Origin: Ferrimonas sediminicola
GTDB lineage: Bacteria; Pseudomonadota; Gammaproteobacteria; Enterobacterales; Shewanellaceae
Assembly: GCF_005116715.1 (NCBI RefSeq)
Contig: NZ_SWCI01000002.1
Coordinates: 62,001 to 126,000 of the forward strand
DNA: 64,000 nucleotides
Direction: 5' to 3'
Of the stretch, positions 25,424-34,781 are shown piece by piece. Under the pieces are notes generated by a model. That model was not told the origin of the DNA, did no database searches, and worked only from the letters and a program-made list of their open reading frames with translations. Position 1 is the stretch's first letter, and each line of letters starts with the position of its first letter. The position numbers and the translations under genes are program-made.

Positions 25424-27334
25424 TCAGAGCTTGAACTGACTGATCAGCCGCGCCAGGTTATCAGACAGCCTGGCCAGGTCCTTACCCGCCTGTGCCGCTC
25501 GGTCGGTTTGTTGACCGGTTTCGGCGACAATCTCATTAATGTTGGTCACGTTCTTGTTGATCTCGTTGGACACTGCCGACTGCTCGTTGGCGGCGCTGGC
25601 GATCTGCATATTCATCTCGGTAATGCTGCTGACCGCCAGGCTGATCTCTCCCAGGGCCTGGTCGGCACTGCCCGCCAGGGCAACGCATTGCTCCGAGGTA
25701 TGCCTGCTGCTGTCCATCACCGACACCGCCCGTGCCGATTGGCTTTGCAGCTGCTCGATCATCTGCTGAATCTCCTGGGTGGAGGTCTGGGTACGGCTGG
25801 CCAGGGTCCGCACCTCATCGGCGACCACTGCGAAGCCCCGCCCCTGATCACCGGCCCTGGCGGCCTCAATGGCGGCGTTGAGAGCCAGCAGGTTGGTTTG
25901 CTCGGCAATGTTGCGAATCACCTCAAGCACCCCGTCAATGCGGCCGGTCTCCTGTTCCAGATCCCGGATCACCGTCACCGCCCCGTCTATCTCCGAGGAG
26001 AGCCGGTGAATGCTGCCGGAGACCGAGGTGACCACCTCCTTGCCTGCGTCTGTGGCGGTATCGGCGTTTTGGGCGGAGTCCGCCGCCAGGGTGGCGTTCT
26101 GGGCGACCTCCTCGACGGTGGCGCTCATCTGGTTCATGGCGGTGGCCGCCTGCTCGGTCTCCTGTAACTGCCGGTCCATGCCCTGCTTGGTGTCGCCGGT
26201 GATGGAGGCCAGCTGGTGGGCGGCATCGTCCAGCTGGCGGGCGACGCCGGTGACTTCACCGATGGTGTTGTGCACCTTGGCGGCAAAGCGGTTGAAGGCG
26301 CGGGCCAGGTCCGCCAGTTCATCGTGGCCCCGGTCATCCAATCTCAGGGTGAGATCACCATCGCCATCGGCAATGTTGGTCATGGTGGCGGTGGTGGCCT
26401 CAATGGGCCGGGTGATGCCTCGGCCGATGATCCAGGCAACGGCGATGCCGATGGCCAGGGCCGCCAGGCCAACCAGGATGACGGTATTGCGCATCTGGGT
26501 CACCATGGCCAGGTTGTCGCTGCGGTCCATCACCACCTCGAGCACGCCCATGGGCTTGCCGGAGTAGTCGCTGACGCTGTGCAGGTAGACCGCCACCGGG
26601 GCGTCGCCCAGTTGGGTCTGAACCACCTGGGGCTGGCCGCTGAACGCCGTTGCCAACTGCTCATCGGTACCCAGCCGAGTCTCCTTCAAGGTGGAGCCGA
26701 ACGCCTTCCAGCCGCTACCGTCGGGCAGGTGCAGTGCCACATCCACCACGTGGGTCGCCTTGAAACGGTCGAAGAACGCCTGTCCAAAGGAGAGGCCGAA
26801 CTCCACCGACCCCAGGTGCTGCCCCTGGAAGGCAACCGGTACCACCCCGCGGATGCCGATGCCGGCCACGCCGCGCTCCAGGCCCATGACAGGCTGGCGT
26901 CTGCTGTTGGTCTCCACCACGGTATGGCGGAAGGAGGAGAGGTCATCACCGAACTTGGCCGGCTTGTGAACCCGCAGGAAGGAGGTTGCCGGTGGGTTAT
27001 GGAACTGGAACTGGCGGGCGCCAAACTTCTCCTTCATCACCTTGAAGATCGGCAGGGTGGCGTTGGCCAGAGCCTCCCGGTCCTGCTGGGCGAAGGCCTG
27101 CTGGAACTGCGGGGTGAGGGACACCACGCTGGCCAGGGCCTTGGCCAACCGGCCGGAGGCGTTGAGCTCGGTGATGGCCGTTTCATTCAGCTCCTCCAAC
27201 TGACGCAGCTCGGCGGAGTCGATCGCCTTGGAGAACTGGATGATGATCAGGGGCAGGATGAAGGCCATCAGCAGGGACACCAGCAGGCTGATGCCGATGA
27301 TGATGCGGTTTCTGATGTTCGGTTTTCTCAACAT
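25424..27334 (-). CDS. Methyl-accepting chemotaxis protein with double-Cache (dCache_3-like) sensor
   Basis: A 636-residue chemoreceptor. TM1 is at about 11-33. The periplasmic part (34-290) has the segment [18 protein letters not shown] followed by [13 protein letters not shown], typical of the dCache_3 type. TM2 is at about 290-312, followed by HAMP. The cytosolic signalling domain has the conserved tip [29 protein letters not shown]. No C-terminal CheR-tethering pentapeptide is seen. Ligand unknown. Confidence 0.92.
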   Translation of the reverse strand: MLRKPNIRNRIIIGISLLVSLLMAFILPLIIIQFSKAIDSAELRQLEELNETAITELNASGRLAKALASVVSLTPQFQQAFAQQDREALANATLPIFKVMKEKFGARQFQFHNPPATSFLRVHKPAKFGDDLSSFRHTVVETNSRRQPVMGLERGVAGIGIRGVVPVAFQGQHLGSVEFGLSFGQAFFDRFKATHVVDVALHLPDGSGWKAFGSTLKETRLGTDEQLATAFSGQPQVVQTQLGDAPVAVYLHSVSDYSGKPMGVLEVVMDRSDNLAMVTQMRNTVILVGLAALAIGIAVAWIIGRGITRPIEATTATMTNIADGDGDLTLRLDDRGHDELADLARAFNRFAAKVHNTIGEVTGVARQLDDAAHQLASITGDTKQGMDRQLQETEQAATAMNQMSATVEEVAQNATLAADSAQNADTATDAGKEVVTSVSGSIHRLSSEIDGAVTVIRDLEQETGRIDGVLEVIRNIAEQTNLLALNAAIEAARAGDQGRGFAVVADEVRTLASRTQTSTQEIQQMIEQLQSQSARAVSVMDSSRHTSEQCVALAGSADQALGEISLAVSSITEMNMQIASAANEQSAVSNEINKNVTNINEIVAETGQQTDRAAQAGKDLARLSDNLARLISQFKL

Positions 27335-27667
27335 GTTTTACTCCGTATGATCCGGATTCAGGCGTCGGTTGCCCGCAGGCAGATCCCGGCTGTTATTCTA
27401 TTTTGTGTTGCCAGATTAGCCGGGTTTGATGAAGGGAAATAGAGAGTAGATTCAGGTTTTTAAGTTGTCGTTTTGTGGCATTGGCAAATTGGGATCTCAG
27501 GCGAAAAACCCTGCACTCGAGGGTAGAAACTCTTTTCTCCAGGCCGCCAGGGTGATGCCTGAACCCGCTGAACACCAACAGGGGAATCCTGGCCGTTTCC
27601 CAGGGAAATTGAGTCGGCCCCCAAGGTCACATACACTGGGGTGACACAAGGTGCGAAAGGAGGCGTG
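27335..27667. other. Intergenic region between chemoreceptor and YciI-like genes
   Basis: A 333-nt divergent gap. AT-rich stretches upstream of the chemoreceptor gene (about 27390-27480) are probable promoter territory. I see no gene or clear operator. Confidence 0.4.
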
Positions 27668-27979
27668 ATGAACCAGTTTTTATATAAGTTGAGGCCACTT
27701 AGACCAGAGATGCTCAGCCAGGGACCGACGCCACAGGAAGCGGGGGCGGTCGAGGCTCACTTTGCCTACCTGAGCCGGCTCAAGGATGAGGGTAGGGTGG
27801 CCATGGCCGGACGCACCCTGACCGAGGATGAGCACAGCTTTGGTGTCGTGGTGCTGCTGGCCGACAGCCAGGAGCAGGCGCACAACCTGATGGAGTGCGA
27901 TCCGGCCGTCTCGGAAGGGGTTATGAGCGCCGAACTCTACCCCTTCCGGGTGGCGCTGTGGGGGCAGGACCCACGTTAG
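27668..27979 (+). CDS. YciI-like protein
   Basis: A 103-residue protein of the YciI family (ferredoxin-like alpha+beta fold). Marks are L-R-P-L-R-P near residue 8, the Ala/His segment V-E-A-H-F-A-Y-L near 27-34, and D-P-A-V-S-E-G-V-M near 78-86, equivalent to the D-P-F family loop. The likely start is the ATG at 27668, which has AAAGGAGG 5-8 nt upstream. Function of the family is unclear; some members are dehydrochlorinase-like. Confidence 0.75.
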   Translation: MNQFLYKLRPLRPEMLSQGPTPQEAGAVEAHFAYLSRLKDEGRVAMAGRTLTEDEHSFGVVVLLADSQEQAHNLMECDPAVSEGVMSAELYPFRVALWGQDPR

Positions 27980-28362
27980 CCCGGGCCGGCATCGCCACCA
28001 ACCGGGCGCAGCTGAGCAGGGTAAGCCAGATCATCATCGGCTTCGAGATCCCGATTGAGGCAGAGTCCTGTGAGGGTGCCCCTTTAAACCCACCGGAACT
28101 GAGTGTAAGATTTTCGTCCTTAAAAAACAGCAAGATACTGGCGTTGGTGAGCTCAAACGGCCATAAATGAATTGTGGCGATACGAAGGTCGTATTCCGGT
28201 TTGCCGTCAACAAGCAGAAGTCTGTAACGGCGCTCTGCCGTGAAGCCAAGGAGCCGCCGACGTTTCCGGGCTTATCCCCATCCCGTACCATCCGTAAGCG
28301 ACTGAGGTCACAGAGCAACGATGGATGATTTGCCCTGTCAGGGATCGGAAATCAGGAGCAAG
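27980..28362. other. Intergenic region before the acetyltransferase gene
   Basis: A 383-nt gap with no supportable gene. It is more AT-rich from about 28090 to 28200 than its surroundings, compatible with a promoter. Confidence 0.4.
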
Positions 28363-28830
28363 ATGAATATTCATATCAGGGTGGCAACGACCGATGATGC
28401 TAAGGCAATCAGCCGGTTGATCCAGCCTTTGACGAGAAAGCATGTCTGTCCGACCTGCGATGAGTCGGTGCATGATGCCTTGTTGGCGTCGATGTCGCCG
28501 CAGAGTATGGCGTCATACCTGTCGAGCAACCATTTTTATGTGGTGGCGGCGACCCACGACAATGAGATCGTTGGTGTTGCCGGTATACGCGATTATGAGC
28601 ACCTGTATCATCTGTTTGTCGATGACCGCTTTCAAGGTCAGGGATTGTCACGCAGGCTTTGGGACGAGGTTAAGGCGGCGTCGTTACACCATGGCAATGG
28701 TGGGCGATTCACCGTCAACTCGGCACTCAATGCCGAGCGGATCTATCGGCATTTCGGCTTTCAGCCCAGGGGAGGCGTAAGGGATCGCCAGGGGATGAGA
28801 GATATTCCGATGGTGCTGGTGGAGGGCTAA
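28363..28830 (+). CDS. GNAT family N-acetyltransferase
   Basis: A 155-residue acetyl-CoA-dependent acetyltransferase. The opening I-R-V-A-T-T-D-D-A-K-A-I-S is typical of GNAT strand 1 and helix 1. Motif A is L-F-V-D-D-R-F-Q-G-Q-G-L-S-R-R-L-W near residues 84-100 with the acyl-CoA pyrophosphate loop Q-G-Q-G-L. The C-terminal strand is G-F-Q-P-R-G-G. AGGAGC precedes the ATG at 28363; the frame is open further upstream but without a better start. Substrate unknown. Confidence 0.8.
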   Translation: MNIHIRVATTDDAKAISRLIQPLTRKHVCPTCDESVHDALLASMSPQSMASYLSSNHFYVVAATHDNEIVGVAGIRDYEHLYHLFVDDRFQGQGLSRRLWDEVKAASLHHGNGGRFTVNSALNAERIYRHFGFQPRGGVRDRQGMRDIPMVLVEG

Positions 28831-28959
28831 GGCGATGGTAGGGCATGGGCAACCGCAGGCTATCCAGCAGAGCGTCGGCAGCCGGGAGCTCAGGCCGGCA
28901 CTGAAACAGGGCGCGCTCACCCAACCGGGTGTGGCGTCAGATCGAGACGGGAGGCGGCA

Positions 28960-29379
28960 ATGAAACCACGGCATAAGGGGTCCTGCCTGTGCGGCAAGGT
29001 GCACTATGAAATTACCGGCGAGTGTCAGTCGCTGTACCTATGTCATTGCCATCGTTGCCAGAAGGGGAGTGGCTCCGTGCACGGAGCCAACCTGTTTGCC
29101 CAGGATGCCAGTTTAACCTGGATTCAGGGGGCAGCCTCAGTCACCACCTATCACCACCCCGGCACCCTCCATGTAAGAAGCTTCTGTCGGCACTGTGGCT
29201 CGGCGCTTCCGTCGGTGGATGACCGCTCGGGTTGGGTCACCGTGCCCGCCGGCAGTCTCGACACGCCAGTGCCGATTTCGGTGACGGCAAAGATCTTCAC
29301 CGCCAGCCGCGGCGAGTGGGTAAAGAGCGCGGATGAGGCGCCCAGCTTCGACGCTCTTCCCCAATCGGAGGGGCAGTGA
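28960..29379 (+). CDS. GFA-family zinc protein (glutathione-dependent formaldehyde-activating-like)
   Basis: A 139-residue protein with the GFA zinc-site pattern: G-S-C-L-C-G near residues 7-12, C-H-C-H-R-C near 28-33, and F-C-R-H-C-G near 74-79, which together bind structural and labile zinc. The annotation 'formaldehyde-activating' is inherited from Gfa; most bacterial homologues have unproven function. GGGAGG lies 5-7 nt before the ATG. The adjacent zinc-ribbon gene on the same strand may be co-expressed. Confidence 0.82.
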   Translation: MKPRHKGSCLCGKVHYEITGECQSLYLCHCHRCQKGSGSVHGANLFAQDASLTWIQGAASVTTYHHPGTLHVRSFCRHCGSALPSVDDRSGWVTVPAGSLDTPVPISVTAKIFTASRGEWVKSADEAPSFDALPQSEGQ

Positions 29380-29450
29380 TCAGCCATTGTCGGCCCAACC
29401 GTGGTGCCGGACGAGCGCGATGGGAACCGTAGTTTGTAGAAGGAGAGTGG

Positions 29451-29756
29451 ATGAGTTGGGTGTGTAAAGGCTGTCAGGCCACCATCGATGACGACGAGTT
29501 TGAGGTGTGCTGGAACTGCAGTTGTCCCAAAGGACAGAGTAAACCGGAGCAACAGAGCCGGGGCAGGGCACTGGAGTGCCTGCGCTGTGAGGTTCCGTTG
29601 AAATTCGTCGGCACCAAGAACTTCCACGAGGGCACCAGTTGGGGCGCCCTGGGGGAGTTGGGTGAGCTGTTCGTGAACAAGGAGAGCCTGGAGATGTACG
29701 CCTGTCGGCGCTGCGGCAAGGTGGAACTCTTCCTGAGCAACTTGCAAGGCGACTGA
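29451..29756 (+). CDS. Zinc-ribbon protein with four CxxC pairs
   Basis: A 101-residue protein beginning M-S-W-V-C-K-G-C, with CxxC pairs C5/C8, C20/C23, one near C44/C47 (C-L-R-C) and one near C85/C88 (C-R-R-C). This suggests two zinc ribbons. AAGGAG is just upstream of the ATG. It is a clear paralogue of the gene at 55591-55893, with the same N-terminal spacing (W-V-C, then I-D-D-D, then C-W-N-C). Function unknown; perhaps a nucleic-acid or protein-interaction module. Confidence 0.75.
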   Translation: MSWVCKGCQATIDDDEFEVCWNCSCPKGQSKPEQQSRGRALECLRCEVPLKFVGTKNFHEGTSWGALGELGELFVNKESLEMYACRRCGKVELFLSNLQGD

Positions 29757-29781
29757 GTAGAATCACCGAATGTACTGGGCC

Positions 29782-30315
29782 CTAGCGGGCCCTTTTGGCC
29801 TCTTCGATCAGCTTGTGCCACTGGGGATAGGTCTTGAACCCCTCCTCCAAGTCGCCCCACGGGGCCATCGCCTTGCGCTGCAGGGTGTCGCTGTCGCTGG
29901 CGCCGGTGTGCAGCAGGTAGAGGTAGTAAAACGCCGATGCCCGGTAGTTGGCGGCGCAGTGGATCAGCACATCCTTATCCTGGTTGGCATCCATCACCGC
30001 CAGGAAGCGTGCCAGGTCCTCGTTGCTGGGCGCGTTCCAATCGACCCCGATGTGGGCATAGCTCATGCCCGCCGCCGCCACCAGCTCGGCTTCGTTGGCC
30101 AGGCCGCTGGCATTGCCCGCCGGGATCAAATTGATCACCAGATCCACCCCGGACGCCTTCAGCCTGGGGAACTGCTCGGCAGACGGTTGGCCAGCGGTGA
30201 TCACCCGACTGGAGGCAAACTGCACCGCCTTGATCTCCTCCAGCCCCCTGGGTTGGATGGCGGCTTGAACCTGGCCGCCCATCAGCAGCAACAGCAGTAG
30301 CACTCGGTTGATCAT
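29782..30315 (-). CDS. Exported DUF442/protein-tyrosine-phosphatase-like protein
   Basis: A 177-residue protein with a signal peptide (hydrophobic residues 5-12, cleavage near V-Q-A-A). The phosphatase loop H-C-A-A-N-Y-R-A-S near 121-129 fits the HCxxxxxR(S/T) signature. The upstream A-G-Q-P-S-A-E-Q-F near 41 is typical of DUF442 (beta-lactamase-hydrolase-like phosphatases). A periplasmic location is inferred. Substrate unknown; it may act on phosphate esters other than proteins. Confidence 0.75.
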   Translation of the reverse strand: MINRVLLLLLLMGGQVQAAIQPRGLEEIKAVQFASSRVITAGQPSAEQFPRLKASGVDLVINLIPAGNASGLANEAELVAAAGMSYAHIGVDWNAPSNEDLARFLAVMDANQDKDVLIHCAANYRASAFYYLYLLHTGASDSDTLQRKAMAPWGDLEEGFKTYPQWHKLIEEAKRAR

Positions 30316-30498
30316 CGTTGTCTCTCCCTGAATCTCTTGTCATTACATCATCATAGTATGACCGTCTGACTGCAACTGTGCCTGGCCTGAGCACCCGGCG
30401 TTGCGGCGGCGATCTGGCCAACTGTCACGCCTTTCCTTGAGCTTCATTCGCCAGTTCTGATAGGGTTTGCTCCTCTGAGTTGAAACTGGATCAGTCGT

Positions 30499-30810
30499 AT
30501 GAAACATCTACCCGCCGCCATCGCGGCCCCGCTGTTGGCACTGGCACTGCAGGCTCCGGCCTTCGCCAAACACCACAACCAGGACGGGCTGCCACCCGGG
30601 TTGCAGAAAAAGGCGGCGCGGGGCCAGAGTCTGCCTCCGGGCTGGCAGAAGAAGCTGTCTGTCGGGCAGATGATCGACGATGATCTCTACCGCCACGGCC
30701 GGGTGATCGCCCGGGACGATAAGGGGCTGGTGACCGTGAGCATCGAGGGGAAGCTGGTGCGCATCATTGAAGATACCAGAGAGATTGTAAAGGTACTCGG
30801 CAATCTGTAG
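30499..30810 (+). CDS. RcnB-like periplasmic protein
   Basis: A 103-residue exported protein with a signal peptide ending A-F-A-K near residue 24. The mature part has L-P-P-G-L-Q-K-K-A-A-R-G followed by L-P-P-G-W-Q-K-K-L, the repeated L-P-P-G pattern of RcnB-family proteins, and then a small C-terminal beta region (V-I-A-R-D-D-K-G-L-V-T-V). RcnB affects nickel/cobalt homeostasis in E. coli, but most relatives are uncharacterised. Confidence 0.65.
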   Translation: MKHLPAAIAAPLLALALQAPAFAKHHNQDGLPPGLQKKAARGQSLPPGWQKKLSVGQMIDDDLYRHGRVIARDDKGLVTVSIEGKLVRIIEDTREIVKVLGNL

Positions 30811-30975
30811 CCGTCTGCTAAAGGGGGACTCCCTGTTGCCTTGGCCAGGCGCCAACCTCGGTGTATTCCATTGGCGCCTAGCGGCGATAGAAACAATTCA
30901 TAATGGCCGGGTCGTCCGGGCAAATTGGGCTGTGGTAGTCTGCGACAATCTCGAACCTGCCCTGTACCACGCCCC

Positions 30976-31542
30976 ATGAAGCTGTTTACCGACAACCGCA
31001 AGCTCTCCATCCTCCACAAAGGGGAGGAGCTGGTGGCCCCGGACTCCAAGCTGAGTCAGATCTCCTTTGCGCCGCTGAAGTCGCCGCTGGATCGCCAGGT
31101 GCTGTACCACCTGGAGACGAGCCTGGGGATCCGCTACCCCCAGTTGATCATCGATTTCCTGGAGCAGTGCGGCGGCTACGAAGCCAGTACCCGCTATGTC
31201 TATCCCAGCGCCCTGGGCAAGGCGTTCAAACCCATCGGAGTGGAGTTGCGCTGTCCGGACCGGCGTTGGTTTTTCGATCTCTCCTGCTTCCAGCTGCCGG
31301 AGCCCGATCCCTTCGCCACCCTGTCCGCCGCCCTCCCGCCAGACTTCGTGCAGCAGAACGAGACGCTGCTGCGCAAGCTGGTGCCCCTGGCCTGGGACAA
31401 CGGCTTCCTGCTGTGTCTGGACTTCAGCCGCAACCCCGGCGAGCCCGCCATCGCCTTCATCGATCCCAAGACCCCGGTGATCCACCCCATGTTCCTCAAC
31501 TTCATCGATTTTGTGCTGAGGATCGGCTACCTGGAGGCCTAA
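30976..31542 (+). CDS. SMI1/KNR4 (SUKH)-like protein
   Basis: A 188-residue soluble protein. The region L-E-T-S-L-G-I-R-Y-P-Q-L-I-I-D-F-L-E-Q-C-G-G-Y (about 40-62) resembles the conserved start of SMI1/KNR4 domains. Aromatic-rich strands follow (W-D-N-G-F-L-L-C-L-D-F). Such proteins are often immunity proteins of contact-dependent or polymorphic toxins, but no toxin gene is nearby, so this is an orphan. The ATG at 30976 is chosen; an earlier in-frame start at 30925 would add an unlikely Arg/Cys-rich extension. Confidence 0.5.
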   Translation: MKLFTDNRKLSILHKGEELVAPDSKLSQISFAPLKSPLDRQVLYHLETSLGIRYPQLIIDFLEQCGGYEASTRYVYPSALGKAFKPIGVELRCPDRRWFFDLSCFQLPEPDPFATLSAALPPDFVQQNETLLRKLVPLAWDNGFLLCLDFSRNPGEPAIAFIDPKTPVIHPMFLNFIDFVLRIGYLEA

Positions 31543-31763
31543 AAAGGGCTGTGCCTGAGTCAGCCGTTGAAGTTAGGCGATGCCCTGGTTTAACCGGGCT
31601 CGCCCATCTAGTGAGGCACTCAAGCATGACTGGGAACTTGGTGCTCTATTCATCAGACCTTGGACCCTGACGTTCGTCAGGGTGTCGATTGTGACTGTGG
31701 TGCAGGGAGCGCCTGCTAGCCAGGTTGGTTGATGAGCAACAGCCAGTTAAGACGCAGCCCCAA

Positions 31764-31786
31764 AAAGCCCGGCACAGCCGGGCTTT
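31764..31786 (-). terminator. Rho-independent terminator after lemA
   Basis: A 10-bp stem AAAGCCCGGC / GCCGGGCTTT with an ACA loop. On the minus strand it is followed by five T residues, 20 nt beyond the lemA stop. On the plus strand the T-run is short. Confidence 0.85.
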
Positions 31787-31805
31787 CTGTTTGCCATGTT
31801 GAGGA

Positions 31806-32378
31806 TTACAGGTTGGGCTTGTAGTCAAACCCTGCCTGTGCCTCGGCGTCGCTGAAGCTGTTGATGGATTGCTTGCGGTTGAACATGGCATTGACCAGTG
31901 AGCCTGGGAACATCTGGATGCCGTTATTGAACTCTTCAACGTTGCGGTTGAAGATGCGGATCGCCGCACCCACCTGCTCCTGCTGTTCGGAGATCTCCGC
32001 CATCACCTTGAGGTAGGTGTCAGAGGACTTGAGGTCCGGATAGGCTTCCACGGCCAGCTTCAGCCCCTGAAGCAGTCCGGCGGTGTGCTTCTCGGCCAGG
32101 GCCAGCTTAGCGGCATCGACGCCCCCTTGGCTGAGATCGCTGATGGCGCTGCGCAGCTTGGTTACTTCGGTGAACACCGAGGCTTCGTGCAGCTTGTACT
32201 GCTCCACCATCTTTTCCACGTGAGGGATGATCTTGTTTTTCTGACGCTCCTGAGTTAGCACCGAGGCCCAGGCTCGATCTACGGCGTTGTGGCGACCCAC
32301 GATGCCGTTGTAGATGACGATCACTACCACCACAAGCAGCAGCGGCAGGGCGAGTAGAATAAGGCTTGTTTCGTTCAT
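31806..32378 (-). CDS. lemA: LemA family protein
   Basis: A 190-residue protein with one N-terminal membrane helix (about residues 4-24) and a long helical bundle. LemA marks are Y-N-G-I-V-G-R-H-N-A-V-D-R-A-W near 24-38, Q-E-R-Q-K-N-K-I-I-P near 44, A-Y-P-D-L-K-S near 110, and F-N-R-N-V-E-E-F-N near 144. The ATG at 32378 is preferred to a GTG seven codons upstream. LemA genes often sit beside DUF3137 or TPM-domain genes, as here; the exact role is unknown. Confidence 0.9.
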   Translation of the reverse strand: MNETSLILLALPLLLVVVVIVIYNGIVGRHNAVDRAWASVLTQERQKNKIIPHVEKMVEQYKLHEASVFTEVTKLRSAISDLSQGGVDAAKLALAEKHTAGLLQGLKLAVEAYPDLKSSDTYLKVMAEISEQQEQVGAAIRIFNRNVEEFNNGIQMFPGSLVNAMFNRKQSINSFSDAEAQAGFDYKPNL

Positions 32379-32428
32379 GTCGGTTTCTCTTGTTGTCACC
32401 TGGCGCTGGCCCGGGGTGCGGGACAGGA

Positions 32429-33700
32429 TCAGGCAAAGTTGTTGTCGCTCAATCGCATCAGGTTGTGGACCATCTCTAGCAGGGTATCCAGCTTCTCCAG
32501 CTTGGCGTGGCCGGCGATCTCCTCTTTAAAGGCGTCCGGCTGGTCCAGGCCATGACGGCGCTCCAGCTTCAGCAGGTCCTTGTCGTCAAAGGCGATACAC
32601 ATCTTGCCCTTGTCGGTGATCTCGATCACCGGCTGACGGAAGCGGCTGCCAAACTCGGTCAGAAGCTCTACCACGGCCGGAGTCAGCAGGCGGGCAGCCT
32701 CCATCTGATCCCTGGCGCGTACCTTGAAAGCGCGGTTGAAGGCGTTGGAAGCGCTGGTGTACTTGTCTCCATAAAAGCGGAGTCTTGAGTCACCATCCAG
32801 GGACACCCCCTTGGCAAAGGGGAACGCCAGCAGCACCCCGTAACGATCGTAGTGATCATAGCGGGTGCGGGTCCTGGTCTTGCCGTCGGAGTCGGTGTAG
32901 GTTTCGGTTCGTTTATCCACGTAGTGGAAATGGTACAACTGATAGCCAAAGTCATGTACCTCCCCGGTGCAGTCACCGCTATAGAGGGCGCGGATCTCCC
33001 GGCTGTAGTTGCCCCGGTCAAAATCGCGAAACAGCCTTCCCAGCTGCCGGGCCTTGCCGGTGGCATCGACCCTCTCTTGCAGCAGGTTATTGTTGAACAG
33101 GATGTCCAGGTGCTGGATGCGATCGGAAACCGGGTCGCGCCAGTGCTTGCGTTTTCTCAACCACAGATACAGGCCCACCCCGAGGAGGAGGGCGCCGAAG
33201 CTGATCTCCAGTCCAAAGTACACCTGGCCTCCCAGGGTCAGCAACATCAACAGGTTACCTAGTGTGAACCAGTAGGCCATCTGCCAGGGGGGCAGTTGGG
33301 CTAACAGCCCGACGACGACGGCGATCAGTGCCGGCACCACCCAGGAGCGGTTCAGCAGGCCGGGCAGGGTAGGCAGCTTGCCGTGGTTGTGAAAGTGGCG
33401 GCCGACGGCAAAGGCGACCATCGCGGGCACCCAGTACACCGAGCTGTCCACCAGGGCATAGGGTACGATAGCGAGGGAGCTGTAACGGTTGCCCATGGCG
33501 TGGTTGATGACGGCGCCGAGGACGGCGATGCCCATCAGTAGCCACATCATGGCGCGGGCCAGCTTGTCGTTGTAATCCAGCGGACCCGGATGGTTCTGAA
33601 CGGAGGTGATCACCTGGATCAGCTGATCCTGGCTGGTGGCCGCTTCCACATCGGCCTTGATACGGTCGATATTGGCGGTTACCTGCTTGTTGTGGCTCAT
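32429..33700 (-). CDS. DUF3137-domain membrane protein
   Basis: A 423-residue protein. Residues 45-190 contain about five hydrophobic segments, then a cytosolic domain with F-R-D-F-D-R-G-N-Y-S near 230 and H-D-F-G-Y-Q-L-Y-H-F near 257 and a DUF3137-like tail (L-T-E-F-G-S-R-F, then I-E-I-T). The chosen ATG at 33700 has AAGGAG upstream. It precedes lemA with a 50-nt gap on the same strand, a pairing I recall from other proteobacteria. Function unknown. Confidence 0.75.
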   Translation of the reverse strand: MSHNKQVTANIDRIKADVEAATSQDQLIQVITSVQNHPGPLDYNDKLARAMMWLLMGIAVLGAVINHAMGNRYSSLAIVPYALVDSSVYWVPAMVAFAVGRHFHNHGKLPTLPGLLNRSWVVPALIAVVVGLLAQLPPWQMAYWFTLGNLLMLLTLGGQVYFGLEISFGALLLGVGLYLWLRKRKHWRDPVSDRIQHLDILFNNNLLQERVDATGKARQLGRLFRDFDRGNYSREIRALYSGDCTGEVHDFGYQLYHFHYVDKRTETYTDSDGKTRTRTRYDHYDRYGVLLAFPFAKGVSLDGDSRLRFYGDKYTSASNAFNRAFKVRARDQMEAARLLTPAVVELLTEFGSRFRQPVIEITDKGKMCIAFDDKDLLKLERRHGLDQPDAFKEEIAGHAKLEKLDTLLEMVHNLMRLSDNNFA

Positions 33701-33965
33701 GAAACTCCTTCTGTCTTGCTTCGGAGTGGCGGTGTGCGGATATATTGCTTTGAAGAGGCGATAATAATACCTAAAAACCACTGAAACTAAACAAGAAATG
33801 TAATTGACTGCCGCAGTGATGGGGTGAGGGTCACCGCCGTTCGGCCATCGCCGAAAAAGCCGTCAGTCGGCTACATTGGGTGAAACCGCCGGATGAAATC
33901 GGCCCCATCCTTGGAGTAGAGTGGGGCCCACAACAACCCTACACTCCAGACACCGGGAGATTGTC

Positions 33966-34781
33966 ATGAAATCCATCACTATCCAGGGGAGCGAACTGAG
34001 CTTCCAGGATCGGGGAGAGGGTCCTGTCCTGCTCTTCGGCCACAGCTACCTGTGGGACGCCGCCATGTGGGCCCCCCAGATCGAGGCCCTGAGTCGCCAC
34101 TACCGCTGCATTGTGCCCGATCTCTGGGGCCATGGCGCGTCAGGGCCGCTGCCCGCCGACACCCGCAACCTCAAGGGGATTGCCAAGGATATGCTGGCGC
34201 TGATGGACGCCCTGGAGGTGGAGCGCTTCTCGGTGGTGGGCCTGTCCGTTGGCGGCATGTGGGCCACCGAGCTGGTGCAACTGGCGCCCGCCAGGGTCGA
34301 GAGCCTGGTGCTGATGGACACCTTCGTCGGCCTGGAGCCAGAGGTGACCCACAGCAAGTACTTCGCCATGCTGGCGGCCATCGAGCAGGCCAGACAGGTG
34401 CCGGCGCCGCTGCTGGAGCAGATCGTGCCGCTGTTTTTCGCCACCGACGTGACAGAACGTCATCCTGAACTGGCACAGGGGTTCCGTGATCGCCTGGCCA
34501 GCCTGCCCGAGTCCCGCATAGACGACACCGTTCGTCTGGGACGGATCATCTTCGGTCGCCGCGATCAGGTGGAAGAGCTGGCCAAGCTAGCGCTGCCGGT
34601 GCTGATCATGGTGGGCCAGGAGGACAGGGCTCGCACCGCGCTGGAGAGCTATCTGATGCTGGATGAGATCACCGGCGCCGAGATGGTGGAGATCCCCCAG
34701 GCGGGTCACATCTCCACCCTGGAGAATCCCGAGTTCGTCAACCGTCACCTGTTGGCGTTTCTCGAGCGAGTGTATGGCTGA
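33966..34781 (+). CDS. Alpha/beta-fold hydrolase
   Basis: A 271-residue hydrolase. The oxyanion region is F-G-H-S-Y near residues 26-30, the nucleophile elbow G-L-S-V-G-G near 95-100, the acid is probably the Asp in M-V-G-Q-E-D near 220, and the catalytic His is in Q-A-G-H-I-S near 248. The ATG at 33966 follows a GGGAGA-containing stretch. The next gene starts inside its last codons (8-nt overlap), so they are probably co-translated. Substrate unknown; esterase or lactonase activity is typical. Confidence 0.85.
   Translation: MKSITIQGSELSFQDRGEGPVLLFGHSYLWDAAMWAPQIEALSRHYRCIVPDLWGHGASGPLPADTRNLKGIAKDMLALMDALEVERFSVVGLSVGGMWATELVQLAPARVESLVLMDTFVGLEPEVTHSKYFAMLAAIEQARQVPAPLLEQIVPLFFATDVTERHPELAQGFRDRLASLPESRIDDTVRLGRIIFGRRDQVEELAKLALPVLIMVGQEDRARTALESYLMLDEITGAEMVEIPQAGHISTLENPEFVNRHLLAFLERVYG

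Noticed and set aside
33841-33857. Short hairpin TTCGGC/GCCGAA upstream of the hydrolase gene
   Set aside because: Six base pairs with no T-run and no gene ending nearby; not distinguishable from chance in GC-rich DNA.
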